From NCBI GenBank assembly GCA_963815185.1, contig CAWFGC010000009.1, forward strand, positions 1,137,106 to 1,201,105: a stretch of DNA of 64,000 nt, read 5' to 3'. The position numbers and the translations under genes were made by a program. Shown in pieces: positions 29,182 through 38,775 of this stretch (its first letter is position 1; every line of letters starts with the position of its first letter). Source of the DNA: SHZL01 sp963815185 (GTDB taxonomy: Bacteria > Pseudomonadota > Gammaproteobacteria > Xanthomonadales > SZUA-36). Under the pieces are notes generated by a model. That model saw only the letters and a list, made by a program, of their open reading frames with translations. It was not told the origin of the DNA and did not search any database.

Positions 29182-31926
29182 ATGTATGAAAGGCTAGCGG
29201 CCCCGCAGGCTTCGCGGGGCTGCCTCGACCCGGCAACACTGAGAGCAGTCGATCTTGCCTGCCGCCAGGTTGACCGGCCATTGGAGGTTGCGGCCTCGCC
29301 CCGGGAAAGCAGCGACGAACTGCGCGAGCTCATCCGCAAATCATTGCAAAGCGCGGATAAACGCCTCGCCGAGCGTTTGTGGGCTGGTGAAGACGTGGTG
29401 CAACTCGTGCGCGCCCGGGCCTGGGTTGTCGAGCAGCTCTTGTTGCTGGCATGGCATCGCATCGTACCCGGTCTCAACGATATCTGCCTGGTGGCGGTTG
29501 GCGGTTTTGGCCGTGGTGAGCTGCACCCGCATTCCGATGTCGATCTGCTTATCTTGCTCGACGATGTGGCGGATCATGAGTTGCCGCGCGCCGCGCTTGA
29601 AAGCTTCGTCCAGCTACTGTGGGATGCCGGTTTCTACCTCGGCCACAGCGTTCGTACCATAGAGCAGTGTAAAGAGGAAGCCTTGGCCGAAGTCGCTACC
29701 GCGACGACCTTGATGGAAGGGCGCTTGCTCGACGGGCCTTTCTCATTGTTTTCCCGGCTCCAGGCCGAGTTGACCGTGGAGAAAATGTGGCCGGCCGACG
29801 CGTTCTTCGCGGCCAAATTTGCCGAGCAGCAGCAACGTCACACCCGTTATCACGAGACTGCTTACAATCTCGAACCCAATATGAAGGAAGGCCCCGGCGG
29901 CTTGCGTGATATCCAGATGATCGGCTGGGTGGCCAAGCGGCATTTCGGTGCCCAGACCCTGCATGGCCTGGTCGAAAACGGCTTCCTGACAGAAACAGAA
30001 TACACCGACCTGGTGAACGACCAGCGTTTGCTGTGGCGTGTGCGCTATGCCTTACACCTCTTGTCCGGCCGTGCGGAAGATCGTCTGTTGTTCGACTATC
30101 AGCGCCAGATCGCGGAGCGATTTGGCTTCACCGACCGGGCAGGCAGTCTTGCCGTGGAACAGTTCATGCAGTCCTACTACCGTGCCGTAACGCAGTTGGA
30201 ACGCCTTAATGAAAGGCTGTTGCAGCTTTTCCAGGAGGAGTTGCTGTACACCGGCGATGAGCCGGCGCAGCCCATGGGTGAGGAATTTCAGGTTCGGCAC
30301 GGCTTCCTCTGCGCGCGGGATGATGCGGTATTCCTGCGCCGCCCTGCAGCGCTGATGGAAATGTTTCTATTGCTTGCGCAACACGAGGAATTACGTGGCG
30401 TAGTGGCTTCGACCATCCGCCTGGTGCGGGACAACCTGTATTTGGTGGACGAGGACTTCCGCAAAGATGCGACCGTCAACGACTGTTTTCTGGAATTGCT
30501 GCGCCAGCCCGAGGGGGTTTACACGCAGCTTCAGCGTATGAACCGTTACGGGCTGCTGGCTGAATTGATCCCGGCTTTCGGCCACATCGTGGGGCGGATG
30601 CAGTACGACCTGTTCCATGTATATACGGTAGATCAACACACGCTTTTCGTGGTGCGCAACTTGCGGCGGTTCGCCTTTGGTAAGTACCGCGATCGCTTCC
30701 CTCATTGCCAGTCCGTGTTTCACCGCATCGAGCGGCCGGAACTGCTCTATCTTGCCGCTTTGTTTCATGACATTGCCAAAGGCCGCGGCGGCGACCATTC
30801 AGAATTGGGGGCAGTAGATGCGCGTGAATTCTGTTCCCGCCTGAGTCTGGATACCGCCGATGTGGATCTGATCGAATGGCTGGTACGGCAACATTTGCTG
30901 ATGTCCCGCACGGCACAGCGCAAGGATCTCTCCGATCCGGCGACGATCCAGGAATTTGCCGGTATCGTGGGCAATACGCGCTACCTGGATTATCTCTATT
31001 TACTCACGGCTGCGGACATCGCTGCGACCAGTCCGCAGCTGTGGAATAGCTGGAAAAATCGCCTGCTGTGGGATTTGTACCTGCAATCCCAGGCCGCACT
31101 GCGGCGCGGTCTGGAAAACCCGTTGCACCGCGCCATTGCCATTCGTGAAACCCGCTCGGGCGCGCTCAGCCATCTGTTGCGGCGTGAATTGCCCTCTGCC
31201 TCGATTCGACGCCTGTGGAAAACACTGCCGGAACATGCATTCCTGCGTTTGACTGCGGATCAGTTGGAGTGGTGCACCGAGATCGTTGTGCAGGGCGAGG
31301 ACGAGGAGCTGCAGCGCGGCCGTGATCCCGAACTCAATGAGTCGGCGTATATCGCGGTGCGCGCAGTACAACCACACGGGGTTTCCGAATTACTGGTTTC
31401 CGTGCCCGATAAGGAGGGTCTGTTCGCCTCCATCACCTCGGTGCTGGATGAAATGGGTTTCAATGTCATGGCCGCTCGTATCCTGACCACGCGGGACGGC
31501 CGCAGTTTTGATCTGTTCCAGTTGATGGACCAGCACGATCATGTGCTGAGCGAGACCGATGCGGCAGAGTTGATCGCACGCCTGAATGTCGCCGCCACCG
31601 CCAAGACGGTGCGTCCGCTGGTGAAGCGGGCCATCCCCCGCCGGCTGCGGCATTTCATTTCGGATCCCCAAATCCGCTTTGAACCTGACCCGGAGCAGGT
31701 CGGAACGATCATGGAACTGGAGTGCAATGACCGCCCCGGCCTGCTCTCGCGCATTGCCGCCGCGATGGTAAAGGAAGGGGTTCAGGTTCACGACGCGCGT
31801 ATTGCGACCTTCGGCGAACGCGTCGAAGATACCTTCGTGGTCAGCGATGCACAGGGCCGCCATCTGGAGCAGGCAGCGCAGGAATCACTGGCTGCCGGCA
31901 TCAAGAAATACTTGCAGGAAAGTTGA
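29182..31926 (+). CDS. glnD: [Protein-PII] uridylyltransferase/uridylyl-removing enzyme
   Basis: The 914-residue bifunctional sensor of glutamine modifies PII proteins. The nucleotidyltransferase domain has GGFGRGELHPHSDVDLLILL near residue 110. The HD hydrolase domain has HDIAKGRGGDHSELG near 530. Two ACT domains at the end (ELLVSVPDKEGLFASIT and LECNDRPGLLSRIAAAM) bind glutamine. Length and order match the family. It lies 50 bases after map, and dapD follows directly. Confidence 0.97.
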   Translation: MYERLAAPQASRGCLDPATLRAVDLACRQVDRPLEVAASPRESSDELRELIRKSLQSADKRLAERLWAGEDVVQLVRARAWVVEQLLLLAWHRIVPGLNDICLVAVGGFGRGELHPHSDVDLLILLDDVADHELPRAALESFVQLLWDAGFYLGHSVRTIEQCKEEALAEVATATTLMEGRLLDGPFSLFSRLQAELTVEKMWPADAFFAAKFAEQQQRHTRYHETAYNLEPNMKEGPGGLRDIQMIGWVAKRHFGAQTLHGLVENGFLTETEYTDLVNDQRLLWRVRYALHLLSGRAEDRLLFDYQRQIAERFGFTDRAGSLAVEQFMQSYYRAVTQLERLNERLLQLFQEELLYTGDEPAQPMGEEFQVRHGFLCARDDAVFLRRPAALMEMFLLLAQHEELRGVVASTIRLVRDNLYLVDEDFRKDATVNDCFLELLRQPEGVYTQLQRMNRYGLLAELIPAFGHIVGRMQYDLFHVYTVDQHTLFVVRNLRRFAFGKYRDRFPHCQSVFHRIERPELLYLAALFHDIAKGRGGDHSELGAVDAREFCSRLSLDTADVDLIEWLVRQHLLMSRTAQRKDLSDPATIQEFAGIVGNTRYLDYLYLLTAADIAATSPQLWNSWKNRLLWDLYLQSQAALRRGLENPLHRAIAIRETRSGALSHLLRRELPSASIRRLWKTLPEHAFLRLTADQLEWCTEIVVQGEDEELQRGRDPELNESAYIAVRAVQPHGVSELLVSVPDKEGLFASITSVLDEMGFNVMAARILTTRDGRSFDLFQLMDQHDHVLSETDAAELIARLNVAATAKTVRPLVKRAIPRRLRHFISDPQIRFEPDPEQVGTIMELECNDRPGLLSRIAAAMVKEGVQVHDARIATFGERVEDTFVVSDAQGRHLEQAAQESLAAGIKKYLQES

Positions 31927-31931
31927 ACACC

Positions 31932-32777
31932 ATGAGCATAACTGACGCGAAAAAAGCCTTGATCGAATCCGCCTGGGATCAACGCGCCGGCCTGTCGCCG
32001 GCGACGGCCAATACGGAATTGAAAGCAGTCATCGAAGACTGCCTGGATGCCATGGAGCAGGGTGTGCTGCGTGTGGCCGAACCGGCCGGTCCTGATGGCG
32101 GTTCGGGCTGGATTGTCAACCAGTGGCTGAAAAAAGCGGTTCTGCTTTACTTCAGAATTTCCCGCAACGAGGTCATGCCGGGGGCTTGCACGCATTACTT
32201 CGACAAGGTTCCATTGCGTTGGGGTAGCGAATCCGGTACCGCTATCGTGGATGCCGGGGCGAGAATCGTTCCGCCGGCCACGGTGCGCCGTGGCGCACAT
32301 ATCGGCCGGGATGTAGTGCTGATGCCGAGTTATGTGAATATCGGTGCATGGGTGGGCAGCGGCACCATGGTGGACACCTGGGCCACGGTCGGTTCCTGCG
32401 CGCAGATTGGCAGCCATGTGCACCTTTCCGGCGGGGTCGGCATTGGTGGTGTGCTGGAGCCCCTGCAGGCGACGCCTACCGTCATCGAAGACAACTGTTT
32501 TATCGGCGCGCGCTCGGAAATCGTGGAAGGGGTCATCGTCGAACACGGCAGCGTGATTTCCATGGGCGTGTTCATTGGCCAGAGCACGAAGATTTACGAT
32601 CGTGCCAGCGGAGAAATCCATCGCGGCCGCGTGCCGGCCGGGTCCGTGGTCGTGCCGGGCTCATTGCCTGCCGCCGATGGCAGTCATTCGCTTTATTGCG
32701 CAGTGATCGTCAAGCAGGTGGATGAGGCCACCCGGGCCCGCACCAGCGTCAATGAGATCCTGCGCCATGCCGAGTAG
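31932..32777 (+). CDS. dapD: Tetrahydrodipicolinate N-succinyltransferase
   Basis: This 281-residue left-handed beta-helix enzyme acts in lysine/diaminopimelate synthesis. It uses succinyl-CoA to succinylate tetrahydrodipicolinate. Hexapeptide repeats run from about residue 105 (ARIVPPATVRRGAHIGRDVV, GAWVGSGTMVDTWATVGSCA). The succinyltransferase C-terminus contains SVVVPGSLP. ATG 31932 is preferred to a TTG at 31923 because AGGAAAG sits at a proper distance from it. It overlaps dapE by 11 bases. Confidence 0.97.
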   Translation: MSITDAKKALIESAWDQRAGLSPATANTELKAVIEDCLDAMEQGVLRVAEPAGPDGGSGWIVNQWLKKAVLLYFRISRNEVMPGACTHYFDKVPLRWGSESGTAIVDAGARIVPPATVRRGAHIGRDVVLMPSYVNIGAWVGSGTMVDTWATVGSCAQIGSHVHLSGGVGIGGVLEPLQATPTVIEDNCFIGARSEIVEGVIVEHGSVISMGVFIGQSTKIYDRASGEIHRGRVPAGSVVVPGSLPAADGSHSLYCAVIVKQVDEATRARTSVNEILRHAE

Positions 32778-33921
32778 GCCTGTGAAATCGAATGTCATCG
32801 ACCTGTGCCGGGCGCTGGTCACGCGGCCATCCGTGACCCCCGATGACGCGGGTTGCCAGCAATTGATCGTCGAACGGCTGTTGCCTCTGGGCTTCGAGGC
32901 AAAATGGTACTACTGCGGCGATGTCACCAATGTGCTGCTTACCCGCGGCCAGGGCAGTCCTTCGCTGTGGTTTCTCGGCCACACCGACGTCGTGCCGCCG
33001 GGACCGGAAGATCTCTGGACCCACCCGCCGTTCAGCCCGCAAATACGCGATGGCGTGCTCTATGGCCGCGGCGTGGCCGACATGAAAGGCGGAGTGGCGG
33101 CCATGGTCGTGGCGCTGGAGACGTTTGTGCAAAGCAATCCAGACCCCACGCACGGGTCTTTGGGCCTGCTCCTGACCAGTGACGAGGAAGGCGACGCCGT
33201 CGACGGTATTGTGCGGGTGGCCGATGACCTCGGCACATACGGGCCGGTGCCGGACTACTGTGTCGTTGGTGAGCCTTCCAGCCTTGCCACGCTGGGCGAC
33301 TGCGTGCGCATCGGCCGCCGTGGCTCCATTCATGTCCGTTTGCGGGTGCCGGGCATACAGGGCCATACGGCCTTCCCGCAGCACCTGGACAATCCCGTTC
33401 ATCGCCTGGCGCCGTTTCTGGCGGAGTTCGTGCAGACGGCCTGGGATGAAGGCAACGCCGATTTTCCGCCAACCAGCGCCCAGGTCGCGTCTTTCCATGC
33501 GGGCACCGGCGCCCGCAACGTGACGCCGGCCGATGCGCTCGTGCTGCTGAATATTCGCCATTGCCCGGAAACCTCCTCCGCCGCGGTCAAAGCCCGCATC
33601 GAAAGCCTGCTCAAGCGCCACGGTATCGAGCAGTTCGAATTGGGCTGGCAGGTCTCCGGCGAGCCGTTTTATTCACCACCGGGTAAGTTGCGTGAAGCCA
33701 CGCTCGCTGCCTGCCGCGAAATACTGAACATCGTTCCTGACCTGAACACCGGCGGCGGCACTTCCGACGGGCGCTTCATCGCCCCCCTCGGCACCGAGGT
33801 GCTGGAACTCGGCCTGATCAATTCAACCATCCACAAGATCGACGAGTGCACCCCCGTCGCCGACCTCGACCGCCTCAGCGCCACCTACCACGACATCATC
33901 CGCCGAATCTTTTCAGCCTAG
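32767..33921 (+). CDS. dapE: Succinyl-diaminopimelate desuccinylase
   Basis: The M20-family di-zinc hydrolase (384 residues) follows DapD in the succinylase branch of lysine and peptidoglycan synthesis. Metal and catalytic residues are visible in FLGHTDVVPPGPEDLW, YGRGVADMKGG, LLTSDEEGDAVDG (general base Glu pair) and the dimerisation domain GIQGHTAFPQHLDNPVHRLA. The end shows GGTSDGRFIAPLG. The start is ATG 32767 inside dapD, or GTG 32782; either gives a normal length. Confidence 0.95.
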   Translation: MPSRPVKSNVIDLCRALVTRPSVTPDDAGCQQLIVERLLPLGFEAKWYYCGDVTNVLLTRGQGSPSLWFLGHTDVVPPGPEDLWTHPPFSPQIRDGVLYGRGVADMKGGVAAMVVALETFVQSNPDPTHGSLGLLLTSDEEGDAVDGIVRVADDLGTYGPVPDYCVVGEPSSLATLGDCVRIGRRGSIHVRLRVPGIQGHTAFPQHLDNPVHRLAPFLAEFVQTAWDEGNADFPPTSAQVASFHAGTGARNVTPADALVLLNIRHCPETSSAAVKARIESLLKRHGIEQFELGWQVSGEPFYSPPGKLREATLAACREILNIVPDLNTGGGTSDGRFIAPLGTEVLELGLINSTIHKIDECTPVADLDRLSATYHDIIRRIFSA

Positions 33922-34091
33922 AGAACCATCCGTCATATGCCGCTGCAGGGAAGCCCGAAGGGCCGGTGTGCCCGGGAACCGGTCCCGTGAACGGCGCCGA
34001 GTGCGGGTCTGGTTACACAAGTTGGGGTTTGATGGAAATCAAGCGGGGTGATTGATTCGGTTGGGTAAAGGCCTCAAATAGAGTACATCCA

Positions 34092-34107
34092 GGTCTGTAT
34101 ACAGGCC
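34092..34107. promoter_or_regulatory. Palindrome in the clpB leader
   Basis: GGTCTGTATACAGGCC is a near-perfect palindrome with a 10-bp perfect core (CTGTATACAG), 22 bases before the clpB ATG. It could be an operator or a leader hairpin. I see no clear sigma-32 promoter in the 207-base gap ahead of clpB. Confidence 0.3.
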
Positions 34108-34128
34108 CTATTATTTGAGGAAAAAACC

Positions 34129-36702
34129 ATGCGAATGGACAAACTGACCAGCAAGTTCCAGTTGGCTCTGGCGGATGCTCAGAGCGTGGCGACCGGGCTG
34201 GACAATCAACTGATCGAACCGGCACATGTGATGGTCGCGCTGCTTGACCAGGAAGGCGGCTCCACGCGCCATCTTCTGACCAAATCCGGCATGCGGGTAA
34301 ATTCCCTGCGCTCGCAATTGGGCGAACTTCTGGACGGTTTGCCTAAAGTCAGTGGCGCGGCAGGCGAAGTGAGCTTGTCGAATGAACTGATCAAAATACT
34401 GAATATTACCGACAAGCTGGCGCAAAAGCGGGGTGACCAGTATATCGCCAGCGAATTGTTCGTACTGGCGGCGCTCGATCTCAAGGGGCCGTTGGCCGAC
34501 ATTCTGAAACAGGCGGGCGCCGATCGCGAGGCCATCGAAAAGGCCATCGACGAATTGCGCGGCGGTGAGCAGGTCGTGGATCAGAATGCCGAGGAATCTC
34601 GCCAGGCGCTGGAAAAATACACCATCGACGTGACCGAGCGGGCGGAGCAGAACAAGCTCGACCCGGTGATCGGCCGTGATGAAGAAATCCGCCGTTGCAT
34701 CCAGGTATTGCAACGCCGTACCAAGAACAACCCGGTGCTGATCGGTGAACCCGGCGTGGGTAAGACCGCGATCGTGGAAGGCCTGGCCCAGCGCATCGTC
34801 AATGGCGAGGTGCCGGAAAGCATGCGCAGCAGGCGCTTGTTGTCACTGGACATGGGTTCGCTGCTGGCCGGGGCCAAGTTTCGCGGCGAGTTCGAAGAGC
34901 GCCTCAAAGCGGTATTGAACGACCTGGCCAAGCAGGAAGGCAATGTCATCCTGTTCATCGATGAACTCCACACCATGGTAGGGGCCGGCAAGGCCGAAGG
35001 CGCCATGGATGCCGGCAATATGCTCAAGCCGGCACTGGCACGGGGTGAACTGCACTGCATCGGCGCCACCACGCTGGATGAGTACCGCAAGTACGTGGAA
35101 AAAGACGCGGCACTGGAACGGCGATTTCAGAAAGTATTCGTCGGGGAACCGTCGGTGGAAGATACCATCGCGATCCTGCGCGGGCTGCAGGAACGCTATG
35201 AAGTCCACCACGGCGTGGACATTACCGATCCTGCGCTGGTAGCTGCCGCCACCTTGTCGCACCGCTATATTTCCGATCGCCAGTTGCCGGACAAGGCCAT
35301 CGATCTGATGGATGAAGCGGCTTCCCGCATCCGCATGGAAATCGATTCCAAACCCGAAGCCCTGGACCGCCTGGAACGGCGTTTGATCCAGCAGAAAATT
35401 CAGCGCGAGGCATTGAAGAAAGAAACCGATGAAGCGACCCGGCAGCGCCTCAAAGACCTGGAAGAAGAGATCGAGGGCATGGAACGCGAGTTTTCCGATC
35501 TGGAAGAAATCTGGAAATCGGAAAAGGCCGCCGTGCAGGGTACGACCCACATCAAGGAAGAAATCGAGCACGCCCGTGCCGAGCTGGAAATGGCGCACCG
35601 GGCGCAGGATCTGGCCCGCATGTCTGAAATCCAGTATGGCCGTTTGCCGGAGCTGGAAAAGCAGCTCAAGCAGGCCGAGCAGGGCGAAACCGGCGAGTTC
35701 CAGTTGCTGCGAAACCGGGTGACCGAGGACGAAATCGCCGAAGTCGTGTCCCGCTGGACCGGCATTCCGGTCTCTCGCATGCTCGAGGGCGAGCGTGAAA
35801 AATTGCTGCGCATGGAAGAATCCCTGCACCAGCGCGTCATTGGCCAGGACGAAGCGGTCAGATCGGTGGCCGATGCCATCCGCCGTTCACGCGCCGGGTT
35901 GTCCGACCCCAAGCGGCCGATTGGCTCGTTCATGTTCATGGGCCCCACCGGCGTGGGTAAGACCGAACTGTGCAAGGCCCTGGCCGAGTTCATGTTCGAT
36001 ACGGAGGAAGCCATGGTGCGTATCGACATGTCGGAATTCATGGAGAAGCACTCCGTGGCGCGCCTGATTGGAGCGCCTCCCGGCTACGTGGGTTATGAAG
36101 AAGGCGGTTACATTACCGAGGCGGTGCGCCGGCGGCCCTATTCGGTCATTTTGCTGGATGAAATCGAGAAAGCGCACTCCGATGTATTCAATATCCTTTT
36201 GCAGGTACTCGATGACGGGCGTTTGACCGACGGCCATGGCCGTACCGTGGATTTTCGCAATACGGTCGTGGTGATGACTTCGAACCTGGGTTCCAGCCGC
36301 ATCCAGGAACTCTCCACGTCGAATAAGTCCTATGAAGACATGAAATCCGCGGTACTGGAAGTCGCGGGCCAGCATTTCCGCCCGGAATTCCTCAACCGCG
36401 TGGACGAGATCGTGGTCTTCCATCCGCTCGACCGGGCGGAGATTCGTTTGATAGCCGGCCTGCAGGTCGACTTGCTGCGCAAGCGGCTTGAAAGCCATGG
36501 CTTGAGTCTGGACGTCAGCGATGAGGCGCTTGATCTGGTGGGCGAAGCGGGCTTCGACCCGGTTTATGGCGCAAGGCCCCTGAAACGCACCATCCAGCAG
36601 GAAATCGAAAATCCGCTGGCGCAAAAAATCCTGTCTGGCGCTTATTTGCCGGGCGATACGGTTAAGGTGAAGGCCGCCAAAGGAGCTTTTGTGTTTGAGT
36701 GA
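34129..36702 (+). CDS. clpB: ATP-dependent chaperone ClpB
   Basis: The 857-residue AAA+ disaggregase works with DnaK. Domains in order are the Clp N-domain (about 1-145, LTSKFQLALADAQSVATG), AAA1 with Walker A GEPGVGKTAI near 205, and the long coiled-coil middle domain (about 405-525) that marks ClpB rather than ClpA. AAA2 has GPTGVGKTELCKALAEFMFD near 605, followed by the small C-terminal domain. GAGG lies eight bases upstream of the ATG. The gene stands alone between dapE and a convergent amidotransferase gene. Confidence 0.98.
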   Translation: MRMDKLTSKFQLALADAQSVATGLDNQLIEPAHVMVALLDQEGGSTRHLLTKSGMRVNSLRSQLGELLDGLPKVSGAAGEVSLSNELIKILNITDKLAQKRGDQYIASELFVLAALDLKGPLADILKQAGADREAIEKAIDELRGGEQVVDQNAEESRQALEKYTIDVTERAEQNKLDPVIGRDEEIRRCIQVLQRRTKNNPVLIGEPGVGKTAIVEGLAQRIVNGEVPESMRSRRLLSLDMGSLLAGAKFRGEFEERLKAVLNDLAKQEGNVILFIDELHTMVGAGKAEGAMDAGNMLKPALARGELHCIGATTLDEYRKYVEKDAALERRFQKVFVGEPSVEDTIAILRGLQERYEVHHGVDITDPALVAAATLSHRYISDRQLPDKAIDLMDEAASRIRMEIDSKPEALDRLERRLIQQKIQREALKKETDEATRQRLKDLEEEIEGMEREFSDLEEIWKSEKAAVQGTTHIKEEIEHARAELEMAHRAQDLARMSEIQYGRLPELEKQLKQAEQGETGEFQLLRNRVTEDEIAEVVSRWTGIPVSRMLEGEREKLLRMEESLHQRVIGQDEAVRSVADAIRRSRAGLSDPKRPIGSFMFMGPTGVGKTELCKALAEFMFDTEEAMVRIDMSEFMEKHSVARLIGAPPGYVGYEEGGYITEAVRRRPYSVILLDEIEKAHSDVFNILLQVLDDGRLTDGHGRTVDFRNTVVVMTSNLGSSRIQELSTSNKSYEDMKSAVLEVAGQHFRPEFLNRVDEIVVFHPLDRAEIRLIAGLQVDLLRKRLESHGLSLDVSDEALDLVGEAGFDPVYGARPLKRTIQQEIENPLAQKILSGAYLPGDTVKVKAAKGAFVFE

Positions 36703-36711
36703 GCCCGGCCT

Positions 36712-37458
36712 TCACCGCGACGGCAGCATGTAGCGTGAAGCAGGCAGCCCCAACGGCTTGAGGAACTGACCGAATATTTCGGCGCTCAGAGCTACCGACT
36801 GGCCAATCAGCCGGTGGGTCTGCTCCCGGATCGTCGCCACATCCTGGCCTCGTCCCGCCGTCTTCAGGTTCTCCTGGTATTCCGGATGGTTGAGCCAGCG
36901 GTTGATCAGGCGCTCGTCCAGTTCCAGGTGGCATTGCAGGCCATAGGCCTTGGCGCCATAGCGGAAAGCCTGGTTTTCGCAATCCTCCGAGCGCGCAAGA
37001 TGCACGGCTCCGGCGGGCAGATCAAAGGTGTAGCCATGCCATTGAAATGCCGGGTGTGGCTGTACCAGACTGCAAAACAGGGGGTCGGCGGCGGACTGGG
37101 CGGTGGGTTTGAGGTCATGCCAGCCGATCTCCCAGGCCGGCAGCGGTTGCACGCCGCCGCCGAGTGTATAGGCCAGCAGTTGCGCGCCCAGGCAAATCCC
37201 CAGCACCGGCATGTCCTGCTCGAGCGCCTGTTCGATGCAACGCATTTCTATATTCAGATGGGGGTAGATGTTGCCCTGGTCCGGCATTTGCGGGCCGCCC
37301 AGAACGATCAGCGCATGGTAGCGGCTGACATCCGGGTGTGCCCCGGGCTCGCGGTGGAAATTCACATAGCGGATGCGGTGTCCGCGATTCCGCAGCATCG
37401 GGTCAAGCGTGCCCAGAGGTTCGGCTGCGACATGCTGAAAAACCAGTACCTTGGCCAT
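36712..37458 (-). CDS. Class I glutamine amidotransferase-like protein
   Basis: This 248-residue protein of the GMP-synthase-type amidotransferase group has its nucleophile C89 in PVLGICLGAQLLAYTLGG. The catalytic His lies in YGLQCHLELD, with the following Glu. Free-standing members are often annotated as glutamine amidotransferases with unknown acceptor, including gamma-glutamyl-polyamine hydrolase-like and YfeJ-like proteins. It lies 16 bases downstream of proA in the same direction, so it may be co-transcribed with the proline genes; a link to glutamate metabolism is only suggestive. Confidence 0.82.
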   Translation of the reverse strand: MAKVLVFQHVAAEPLGTLDPMLRNRGHRIRYVNFHREPGAHPDVSRYHALIVLGGPQMPDQGNIYPHLNIEMRCIEQALEQDMPVLGICLGAQLLAYTLGGGVQPLPAWEIGWHDLKPTAQSAADPLFCSLVQPHPAFQWHGYTFDLPAGAVHLARSEDCENQAFRYGAKAYGLQCHLELDERLINRWLNHPEYQENLKTAGRGQDVATIREQTHRLIGQSVALSAEIFGQFLKPLGLPASRYMLPSR

Positions 37459-37473
37459 GGAGCAGGCGGCAGA

Positions 37474-38756
37474 TCAGCCCGCTGGCCGGATCTGGCCAGC
37501 GCCCCGAACCACCCATTTGTAGCTCGTGAGTTCCGGTAAAGCCATCGGCCCGCGCGCATGCAATTTCTGTGTGCTGATGCCGATTTCCGCGCCCATGCCG
37601 AACTCCGCGCCATCGGTAAACGCGGTCGATGTATTGGCCATGACCACGGCCGCGTCGACCTGGAGCAAAAAGCGGTCAATGATTGCCTGGTCTTGTGCCA
37701 GGATGGCTTCGGTGTGCTTTGAACCATAACGATGTATGTGTTCCAGGGCTTCATCGAGGCCGGACACTGTTTTCACCGACATGCGGTAAGCCAGGAATTC
37801 CTGTCCGAAATGCTCGTCGCGGGCCGGCTTCAGCGGACCCGGGTAGCGCCCTTGCAGGCGTGCGAAGGCTTCCTCGTCGGCAAACACCTCAACGCCGAAT
37901 TGCTCTCCCAGTGTCTGCAACAGCGCCGCCAGTTCCGGCAGCAGATCGCGGTGCAACACCAGGGTGTCCAGCGCGTTGCAGACGCTGACCCTGCGCGCCT
38001 TGGCATTGGTGATGATGGCGGCCGCCTGGCGCAGGTCAGCAGATGCATCGACGTAGGTGTGCACGATGCCTGCTCCGGTCTCGATGACCGGAATGCGCGC
38101 ATGGTCACGGACGAAATCGATCAATCCGCGTGAGCCGCGGGGAATGGCCAGATCGATCAAGCCCGTCGCTTGCAGGATTTCCGGCAAGTACTCTCGCTGC
38201 GGCGGTGCGAGGTAGGCCACTGCCGGGTCGAGGCCATGCGCTTGCAGCACCTCGTGGATCAGTCTGACCGCGGCCTGGTTGCTGTCCCTGGCATCACTGC
38301 TGCCCTTGAGCACACAGGCATTGCGTGTTTTCAGACACAAGGCGAAGACATCGAAGGTGACATTGGGGCGCGATTCGAATACGACCGCAATGACGCCCAT
38401 CGGCACCCGCAGCTTGCACAGTGAAAGGCCGTTGTCCAAAGTCTTTTGTTCGAGTACTTCGCCGACCGGGGAAGCCAGCGCAGCGATATGACGCATGTCG
38501 TTTGCGATGCCGTTCAGGCGATCAGATCGAGCAGCAAACGGTCGTATTTCGGATCGTTTTGATCCATGCGCGCCAGGTCCAGCCGGTTGGCCGTGAGCAT
38601 TTCCGGCGCTGCTGCGACGAGGCGGTCGGCAAGGTCGTTCAATACGGCGTCGATGGTCGCCATCGGGCACGCCGGCAAACAGCGGGAAGCCTCGCGTGTG
38701 ACGCGCAGTGCTTCTTGCACGGTGTTGCCGCTGATAAGGGCAGGTTCAGGGTTCAT
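37474..38756 (-). CDS. proA: Gamma-glutamyl phosphate reductase (N-terminal frameshift)
   Basis: It reduces glutamyl-5-phosphate to glutamate semialdehyde in proline synthesis. The main part shows LCKLRVPMGVIAVVFESRPN, NACVLKGSSDA, ALDTLVLHRDLLP (catalytic Cys in RVSVCNALDTLV) and SYKWVVRG at the end. The first 80 residues (MNPEPALISGNTVQEALR to PKYDRLLLD) are in another frame, switching near 38520 to RLNGIANDMRHIA. With the shift the protein has about 427 residues, normal for ProA. It lies 19 bases after proB in the same direction. Confidence 0.93.
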
Positions 38757-38775
38757 GTCATTTTCCTTTCATTAC

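Noticed and set aside
34092..34107. LexA box
   Set aside because: The CTGT and ACAG halves are separated by 2 bases instead of the 8 required.
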